From Palsa-1150 sp036490515 (GTDB lineage: Bacteria > Myxococcota_A > Polyangia > Polyangiales > Polyangiaceae), in the NCBI GenBank assembly GCA_036490515.1, contig DASXDU010000004.1, forward strand, positions 62,001 to 126,000: a DNA stretch of 64,000 bases, written 5' to 3'. The notes under the pieces are model-generated. The model had not been told where the DNA came from, searched no databases, and saw only the letters and a program-made list of their open reading frames with translations. A program made the position numbers and the translations under genes. Of this stretch, positions 57,565-64,000 are shown in pieces (the stretch's first letter is position 1; every line of letters begins with the position of its first letter).

Positions 57565-59783
57565 CGCGCCCTCGTGACGAGGACGACGTGCATGACCAGG
57601 AGCGCCACGGTGACTGCGACGGCCGCGACGTGCGCCGGGACCCAGCCCTGGAGGATCCCCTGGAGAAGCCGCTGCGCCCGGAGGGCGCGCCGCTCGACGA
57701 CCAGGCGGACCAGGTCGTCGATCCCGTCGAGGGCCGCGGTACGGTCACCCAGCACGGCTTCGATCCGGCCGCGGACCGCGCGCTCCTCCTCGCGCATCGT
57801 CCGTCCGCCCACGACCAGCGCCACGCCCCCGAAGGCCGACCGGGCGTACGGCGCGAGCATCCGCGCGTAGACCGCCTTCGTGGCCTCGCTCCGCCCGGTC
57901 AGCGCGCCGAACGCGCGGTCGTCGAGATCGCGGGCGCGGCGAGCGAGATCCTCCGGGAGGAGCGCCTTGCGTTCGACGCGCGACAGCGCGCGAGGCACGA
58001 GACGGTACGCGACCGCCCCGGCGATCCCCGTCACGCTCGCCGCGACGAACGCGACCAGGAGCGCCCCGGCCGCGTTGGCCGCGACGTGGGCGCCGACGTG
58101 GGCCGCGACGATCCCCAGCGCGAGGAGACCGAGCGCCGCGTGCGCGACCGTCTGCCAGCGGACCCGCGACACGCCGGGCGTCCCCCTCCCAACCCGCAGG
58201 CGCTTCACGACGGCGTACCCCGCGAGCGCGACGACCACGAGTCCGGCCGCGACCCCCGATCCCATCCGCATCGCTCCGGACGCCGCGGGGATCCGCGCGG
58301 CCGCCGCCGCGAGCACGGTCGCCCCGACCACCCACGGCGCGCCGCTCCTCCGGACGGGAAGTCCCTGCCCGTCTGCACGCTTGCGGACCGACGATACGGC
58401 GCCGTCGCGCAGCGGCGCGCGATCACCGACGGCGCGGCGCACCTCGGCGATCGCCACCGCCGGCTCGACGCGCGCGATCGCGTCGACGGGGCACGCCGCG
58501 ACGCACGCCGGACCGCTCTCCATGCCCGCGCAGAGATCGCACTTCACGGCGACGTCGGCGGAGGCCACGACGGGGAGGTGCCTGCGGGCGTCCCCGGCGC
58601 GCGGCGCGAGGTGAACGGCCCCCCAAGGACACGCCGAGACGCACGCGCCGCAGCCGACGCAGAGATCCTCGCGGACGAAGACGCTGCCCGCGGGGTCCCG
58701 ACCGATGGCGCCGGTGGGGCAGTCGATCATGCAGGCCGGGTGCTTGCAGTGTTGGCAGCTGCCGGGCACGAGCAGCGCGCGAGGCGTCCCGTCGCGCGCG
58801 TCGCGGACGGCGACCTTCTCGCCACGCCGCACGAGCCGCGAGACCCCGTCGCCGTGGACGCCGGCGCATGCGGACGCGCACGCGCCGCAGCGGACGCACG
58901 CCTCGTCGTCGATGACGAGCATGGATCCCGCGGTCGCGAATCGCCAGAGATCGCCGAGCACGTGGCGCGTCTCGGCCGGGATCGCGGCAGGGCGCGCGAA
59001 TCGGCGCGCGCGATCGAGCGCGCCCGGCGTGCGGCGAAGGGCCCGGACGAGCTCTGCGCGCGGCACGGCGAGCACCCACGCGGCCCCGCAGGACGACGCC
59101 GTCAGATCGTGGGCGCCTCCCGCTTCGAGTGTACCGTCGGCGACGAGATCACCGCGCGCCAGATACGCCCGGACGCGCGGTTTGCCGTCCTCCTCGACGC
59201 GCAGTTGCACCATCCCGTCGGCGACGACGTACGCGAACGCCGCCGGATCCCCCGCCGCGAAGAGCACCTCGTCGCGCGTGAGGGCCCTCGCGTCGCTCGC
59301 GGCGACGAGGGCCTCGACGTCCTTCTCGGCGAGCGCGAACCCCAGGGCGGAGGACCGCAAGACGTCCCTCCCCGCGGCCCGCCGGAGCGACGCCTCGAGC
59401 GATCCGGCCTCGCCGCCGTTCGCCTTCTCGGCGACGCGACGGAATACTGCGACGGGCACCTCCGCGGCGACGACCCGTGTCGCACACGTCGCGTCCGACC
59501 CGCGCGCCACGCCCGCCCGCACGATCGCTTCCTCGCCGAGCGCGTCGCCCGCGACCGCCCGGCGGATGGACCTCGCCTCCGTCTCGCCGCGCCGCACGGC
59601 CCGCACGTCGACGAGCCCCTCACCGACGACGAAGATCGCGTCCGCCGGCTCGCCCGCCGCGAAGAGCCGCGCACCCTTCTCGTAGGCTCGCACGCGTCCC
59701 GCCGACTCGACGGCCTCGCGCGCGCCCTCGTCGATGCCGCGGAGCCACGGCGAGCGCCAGACGGCCTCCGGCCACGCCGTCAC
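57561..59783 (-). CDS. cNMP-binding - four-cluster ferredoxin - membrane cytochrome-like fusion
   Basis: This encodes 740 residues from a GTG overlapping the upstream stop. Two cyclic-nucleotide-binding-type domains (about 15-120 and 140-250; GEPADAIFVVGEGLVDVRAV, GDPAAFAYVVADGMVQLRVE) precede a DMSO-reductase-B-like Fe-S domain with four cysteine groups: 296-306, 343-355, 375-385 and 415-431. Membrane helices follow (about 485-600). Histidines H548, H562 and H566 in AHAALG and AAHVGAHVAAN could bind heme b, and a last helix lies at 715-735. It likely links multiheme cytochrome c to the FAD protein. No helix-turn-helix is present. Confidence 0.85.
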   Translation of the reverse strand: MTAWPEAVWRSPWLRGIDEGAREAVESAGRVRAYEKGARLFAAGEPADAIFVVGEGLVDVRAVRRGETEARSIRRAVAGDALGEEAIVRAGVARGSDATCATRVVAAEVPVAVFRRVAEKANGGEAGSLEASLRRAAGRDVLRSSALGFALAEKDVEALVAASDARALTRDEVLFAAGDPAAFAYVVADGMVQLRVEEDGKPRVRAYLARGDLVADGTLEAGGAHDLTASSCGAAWVLAVPRAELVRALRRTPGALDRARRFARPAAIPAETRHVLGDLWRFATAGSMLVIDDEACVRCGACASACAGVHGDGVSRLVRRGEKVAVRDARDGTPRALLVPGSCQHCKHPACMIDCPTGAIGRDPAGSVFVREDLCVGCGACVSACPWGAVHLAPRAGDARRHLPVVASADVAVKCDLCAGMESGPACVAACPVDAIARVEPAVAIAEVRRAVGDRAPLRDGAVSSVRKRADGQGLPVRRSGAPWVVGATVLAAAAARIPAASGAMRMGSGVAAGLVVVALAGYAVVKRLRVGRGTPGVSRVRWQTVAHAALGLLALGIVAAHVGAHVAANAAGALLVAFVAASVTGIAGAVAYRLVPRALSRVERKALLPEDLARRARDLDDRAFGALTGRSEATKAVYARMLAPYARSAFGGVALVVGGRTMREEERAVRGRIEAVLGDRTAALDGIDDLVRLVVERRALRAQRLLQGILQGWVPAHVAAVAVTVALLVMHVVLVTRAR

Positions 59784-61819
59784 GGGATGCTCTCCTCGGC
59801 GGTCACGAGCTCGACGGGTTCGTCGCGCCGGAGCATCCGCTCGTCCACCTGGGAGCCGCTCGGCCTCTCGCGCCCGCGCGCCTGGGCGCGCTCGTACGCG
59901 GCGAACGCGCGCACCAGGTACGGCGGGAACGCGCGGAAGAGGAGGCGCGCGCGGACGCGGAACGGCGGCGTGTGGCCGTGCGTGTCGAGGACGTACGTGT
60001 ACGTGAGCGGAACGCCCGGCGGGGCGGACCGTGTGTCGACGATCGCGTCGGGGGCCTTTGCGAGGCCACGGTCGGCGTCGAGCGCGCCCACGGGGAAGTA
60101 CGTCTCGAAGAGCGCGTTCTCGCCCTCGAGGTTCGAGCGGCACTCGCCGGTGTCCTGGTCGTAGGCGCCGTCGGCGAAGCGTGCGGCGCGCGTCCCTTCC
60201 TGTGCGGCGAACGGCTGACACCGGCCCTGGGCGTCCACGAACCCGATGCAGCGCACGCACCGCTGGAATCCGTTCTGGAGGTTCACGAGGCCCACGCCCC
60301 GGAAGCGCGTGCCCCCGAGCTTCGGATCGGGGTCCCAGCGCGGCACGTCCGGGCCGTCGACGACGTCCGCGCCGAAGACGCCGAGCGGCCGGCCGCGAGA
60401 ATCGGTCTCGAAGCTCTCGGCGGTGACGCGAACGAAGCGCTTGTCGGGCAGGTCGGCGTCGGGTCGCTCGAGTCGGCCTGCCTCGTAGACTGGGCTTCCG
60501 AGCGCGTCGGTCACGACGAGCTCCACCCACGTCTCACGCTCCTGCGAGAAGCCGGCCGGAACGCGGTGGCCGGCGCCCACGTTCTCGAGCGTGACGGGGA
60601 TCTCGAGCGCGCGCCCCGCGCGGCGTCCCCCCCGCAGCGTGAGCTCGAAGGTTGCCCGAAGGAGCGCGTCGCGTCGGGCGCGGACGCCGACGGGGATCCC
60701 GTCGCCGTCGACGGCGCGATCGTCGATGCGGGCGTCGGAGAGCTCCGCGGCGAGCGGGATCTCGACGCCGGTGAACCAGTGGCTCGCGATGCGAGCCGGC
60801 TCCTTCGACGACGGCGCGACGAGGCCGCGCGCGTAGGTCCCCGGCGGCTTCGCCGGGTAGAGGCTCATGTGGCAATCCTGGCAGGTGGCCGGCGTGCGGC
60901 CCGCGCGCGTCTCGGCGTCGGCCCACGCGCGCCACTCGCTGTAGGCGTTGCGCAGTCGCTTGAAATGCTCGCCTCGGAGCGCGCCTCGCACATCGGTGCC
61001 GAAGAGACGGACGTCGTGGCACGCGCCGCAGAACTCCGGTGACGCGAGGTACCGGTCGGTCGCGGCGCCTGGAGCGGGGTGCACACGCGCCCCGTCCTCG
61101 GCGCCACCAAGCAGGAGGCGCGGCTCGAAGAGGTAGCCGGAGTTCGCGATGCCGGGCAGGCCCCGGGCGTCCTCGGGACGCGACAGGAAGGTGAGCCCGG
61201 TGGTCGTCGACGTCCACGTGGGGTTCCCTTCGTAGTCGCGGCGCCGCGCCGCGTGCGAGGCGACCGGTCCCACGGTGGAGTGGCACGCCGCGCACGAGAT
61301 CCCCTCGAGCGACTCTGCGGGCAGGAGATCGCGCATGGGCTCGCGGTCACGCGCGTCGCGGAGCGCGCTCCACGGCGGCATCGCCGGGCGGAGGTTCTCG
61401 CCGGGGGCGTGGCAGTTGACGCACCAGTGCTCGCCACCGGCGCCGGTCACGGTAACGCGGCTCCGCTCGTCGAAGCACGCGTCACGGCCGCGCGTCCGGA
61501 GGAGGCCCGCGCCGTTCGGGCAGCGTTCGTCCCGCCCGACCTGCTCCTCGACGAAGCTCTCGAGCGCGCCGACCAGCGGACTCCGCGCGGCGAGCGCCAT
61601 CGGCGAGCCGCTCCACTCGGCGACCTCGCGCGCGTGGCAGGGTGCGCAGTCCTCGGCGCGCGTGCCGGCCATGCGCGCCTCGGCGATCGCAACGTGCGGA
61701 GCCGGCGCCTTCGCGGGGACGGCGAGTGTGGCGAGCAGGGCCACGAGGACCGCCGCGCCGGGCACGACGAGCATCCGCGCCCGGCTCGCACCGAGCCGCA
61801 AGCCTCGAACGCCGAGCAT
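59780..61819 (-). CDS. Penta-heme cytochrome c, secreted or membrane-anchored
   Basis: This encodes 679 residues. After a signal anchor (LVVPGAAVLVALLATLAVP) there are five CxxCH sites: CAPCH 58-62, CVNCH 133-137, CAACH 176-180, CGACH 264-268 and CQDCH 313-317. Conserved GISCAACHSTVGP and CQDCHMSLYP contexts resemble cytochrome c554/c3-family proteins. The C-terminal 350 residues are beta-rich (FELTLRGGRRAGRALEIPVT, VPAGFSQERETWVELVV) with no further hemes. It is coupled to the Fe-S fusion gene by a 4-base overlap. It probably delivers electrons to or from it outside the inner membrane. Confidence 0.88.
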   Translation of the reverse strand: MLGVRGLRLGASRARMLVVPGAAVLVALLATLAVPAKAPAPHVAIAEARMAGTRAEDCAPCHAREVAEWSGSPMALAARSPLVGALESFVEEQVGRDERCPNGAGLLRTRGRDACFDERSRVTVTGAGGEHWCVNCHAPGENLRPAMPPWSALRDARDREPMRDLLPAESLEGISCAACHSTVGPVASHAARRRDYEGNPTWTSTTTGLTFLSRPEDARGLPGIANSGYLFEPRLLLGGAEDGARVHPAPGAATDRYLASPEFCGACHDVRLFGTDVRGALRGEHFKRLRNAYSEWRAWADAETRAGRTPATCQDCHMSLYPAKPPGTYARGLVAPSSKEPARIASHWFTGVEIPLAAELSDARIDDRAVDGDGIPVGVRARRDALLRATFELTLRGGRRAGRALEIPVTLENVGAGHRVPAGFSQERETWVELVVTDALGSPVYEAGRLERPDADLPDKRFVRVTAESFETDSRGRPLGVFGADVVDGPDVPRWDPDPKLGGTRFRGVGLVNLQNGFQRCVRCIGFVDAQGRCQPFAAQEGTRAARFADGAYDQDTGECRSNLEGENALFETYFPVGALDADRGLAKAPDAIVDTRSAPPGVPLTYTYVLDTHGHTPPFRVRARLLFRAFPPYLVRAFAAYERAQARGRERPSGSQVDERMLRRDEPVELVTAEESIP

Positions 61820-61834
61820 GCGGGTCGCCTTTCC

Positions 61835-62983
<1,149 letters not shown>

Positions 62984-63028
62984 GGTGCCCCGCTCGTCCT
63001 ACGGGCGAAGGAACCGAAGGATCTGAGG

Positions 63029-63505
63029 TCACTCGACGACCGCTTCCCGGTCTTCCACCGCGACGCGGAGCATGTCCTGCATGCCCATCGCGAGATCCTC
63101 CGGGAGCTCGTCTCGCCCGAAGAGGCGCACCTCGGTGATCTCCACCGGGTTGACCGGTTTCTTCGCCGGGGGATCGACGTCGCACGCGACGACGACCGTA
63201 ACGCCGTGGAACCGGGGGTCGCGGTCCGGCCGCGACCACACGCCGAGGAGCCGCCCGACCTCGCAGCGCGTCACGCCGGCCTCCTCCTCCATCTCGCGGA
63301 CGATGGAGTCGCGCAGCGTCTCCCCCCACTCGAGCGTCCCGCCCGGCAGCGCCCACTCGCCCGTGTCCCCGCGCCGCACGAGCAGCCACTTGCCGTCCGG
63401 CGTCCGCGCCGCCGCCGCGATGCCGACGACGGGGCGCCGCAAGAGGTGCCGCGCGACCTCTTTCACGATCGTCCAGGCCCCCTTGGGGACCGCGAAGCTC
63501 GCCAT
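63029..63505 (-). CDS. NUDIX hydrolase
   Basis: This encodes 158 residues from the ATG at 63505 (MASFAVPKGAWTIVKEVARH). The complete NUDIX box GGTLEWGETLRDSIVREMEE followed by EAGV matches GX5EX7REUXEEXGU. VVGIAAAARTPDGKWLLVRR precedes it and the WALPGG turn is present. It hydrolyses a nucleoside diphosphate linked to another moiety; the substrate is undefined. It lies 45 bp upstream of the kinase gene. Its own upstream region contains hairpin element copy 3. Confidence 0.9.
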   Translation of the reverse strand: MASFAVPKGAWTIVKEVARHLLRRPVVGIAAAARTPDGKWLLVRRGDTGEWALPGGTLEWGETLRDSIVREMEEEAGVTRCEVGRLLGVWSRPDRDPRFHGVTVVVACDVDPPAKKPVNPVEITEVRLFGRDELPEDLAMGMQDMLRVAVEDREAVVE

Positions 63506-63510
63506 GCCCG

Positions 63511-63751
63511 GAGAGTAGAGAAACAGGAAGATCAGAAGATCAGAAGGTTGGGGGGTTGGGTGGGGGGGGCGCGTTGGGGTGCCACGGAGGCGGGGACGCA
63601 TGAGGGCGGGCGAGCACGGATCCCGTTCCCGTGTTCCCGCGTTCGTCCCCCCCCTTGCGCGCTCCCCGACGCCCTCGCCACGAGGCGCCCCCACCACCCC
63701 CTCAACCAAACCTTCTGATCTTCTGACCTTCCTGTTTCCCCCTCTCGAGAG
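63511..63751. repeat. Hairpin element, copy 3
   Basis: The terminal arms 63521-63547 and 63711-63737 are reverse complements with one mismatch and share AAACAGGAAG and the TCAGAAG repeats with the other copies. Outside they extend into GAGAG and CTCTCGAGAG. The interior of about 160 bp is G-rich on the left and C-rich on the right and could pair partially. This copy lies between divergent genes (63505 and 63797), so a terminator function cannot explain it. Confidence 0.85.
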
Positions 63752-63796
63752 CCCGCCGGGGCCCCGCGCGTGCCCAGTGTGTTAGAAGCGCGCCCC

Positions 63797-64000
63797 ATGA
63801 AGCTCGTGACCTTCCGCACGGACGCGCACGACCGGGGCGGCGTGCTCGTCGGGGACACCGTCATCGATCTCGCGCATGCGTTCTCGTGGTTCGAGCATCG
63901 CGAGGGGCGACGCTGCGACGCCGCGCACGTCGCCGACCGGTACGGCAAGGGCGTCCTCGGGTTCGTCGAGAACGACGCCGTGGCCCGCCCGGCCGCCGAC
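63797..64000 (+). CDS. Fumarylacetoacetate-hydrolase-family protein, N-terminal part only
   Basis: Only 68 codons are visible before the right edge: MKLVTFRTDAHDRGGVLVGD, then TVIDLAHAFSWFEHREGRR. The R-x-G-x-L-x-G-D-x-V-x-D-L-A start is characteristic of the FAH-family N-terminal cap (isomerases and hydrolases of aromatic catabolism). The catalytic domain is outside the window, so the assignment rests on the N-terminus. Confidence 0.65.
   Translation, partial: MKLVTFRTDAHDRGGVLVGDTVIDLAHAFSWFEHREGRRCDAAHVADRYGKGVLGFVENDAVARPAAD

Overview
This is a very GC-rich bacterial window, with G or C at nearly every third codon position. It looks like a chromosome segment of a myxobacterium, most plausibly the Polyangiales/Sorangiineae-Labilithrix side of Myxococcota. 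The evidence is compositional and by family: many lipoproteins with a Cys lipobox followed by Asp/Gly/Ser-rich linkers, several Cys-rich secreted proteins, ECF sigma factors paired with single-pass TPR-like partners, a Ser/Thr kinase, a candidate DUF2378 protein and an FG-GAP surface protein. No rRNA, tRNA, transposase, integrase or phage gene was seen. The species call is inference.

Layout. 1-10.6 kb (minus strand): a TolB-like propeller lipoprotein with one heme motif (cut by the left edge), an operon of secreted protein, ECF sigma factor, membrane partner and two tandem Cys-rich lipoproteins, a 1,117-residue Cys-rich protein with 12 repeats, and two overlapping lipoproteins. 10.8-16.7 kb: small membrane proteins, an MFS exporter, a histone H1-tailed protein and a PaiB-like regulator. 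16.75-18.5 kb: a DUF3237 cluster with one decayed and two intact copies, plus a truncated lipoprotein, divergent from a TonB-dependent receptor. 20.8-24.9 kb: small enzymes and cell-surface lipoproteins. 25.1-25.6 kb: a non-genic array of about 23 degenerate 21-bp units. 25.7-36.5 kb: two more sigma-like modules (one with a C-terminal membrane helix), GNAT, Uma2 and GFA proteins, a metallopeptidase lipoprotein, a MEDS protein paired with a hybrid histidine kinase, and a coiled-coil lipoprotein.

38.2-40.0 kb: a radical SAM/SPASM enzyme divergent from a membrane-anchored Ser/Gly-rich protein carrying three G-A-D-Y-G motifs. This is the best candidate in the window for an undescribed peptide-modification system. 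40.0-41.5 kb: a fatty-acid-hydroxylase-type enzyme and a TetR regulator sharing a promoter with two matching inverted repeats. 41.6-48.1 kb: a reductive pyrimidine catabolism operon (semialdehyde dehydrogenase, beta-ureidopropionase, aminotransferase, PreT, PreA). PreT/PreA reduce uracil or thymine, the amidohydrolase makes beta-alanine or beta-aminoisobutyrate, and the aminotransferase and dehydrogenase feed the carbon to acyl-CoA. The dihydropyrimidinase is not in the window.

48.3-63.5 kb (minus strand): an FG-GAP lipoprotein, a DEDDh exonuclease, an M61-like peptidase, a VWA protein and a tightly coupled redox cluster. In transcription order the cluster is a Ser/Thr kinase, a penta-heme cytochrome c, a protein fusing cNMP-binding, four Fe-S clusters and a membrane domain, and a tetraheme-ferredoxin-FAD fusion. 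Three copies of a 180-240 bp hairpin element with shared terminal arms lie between genes at 43.95, 48.13 and 63.51 kb. The right edge holds the start of a fumarylacetoacetate-hydrolase-family gene.
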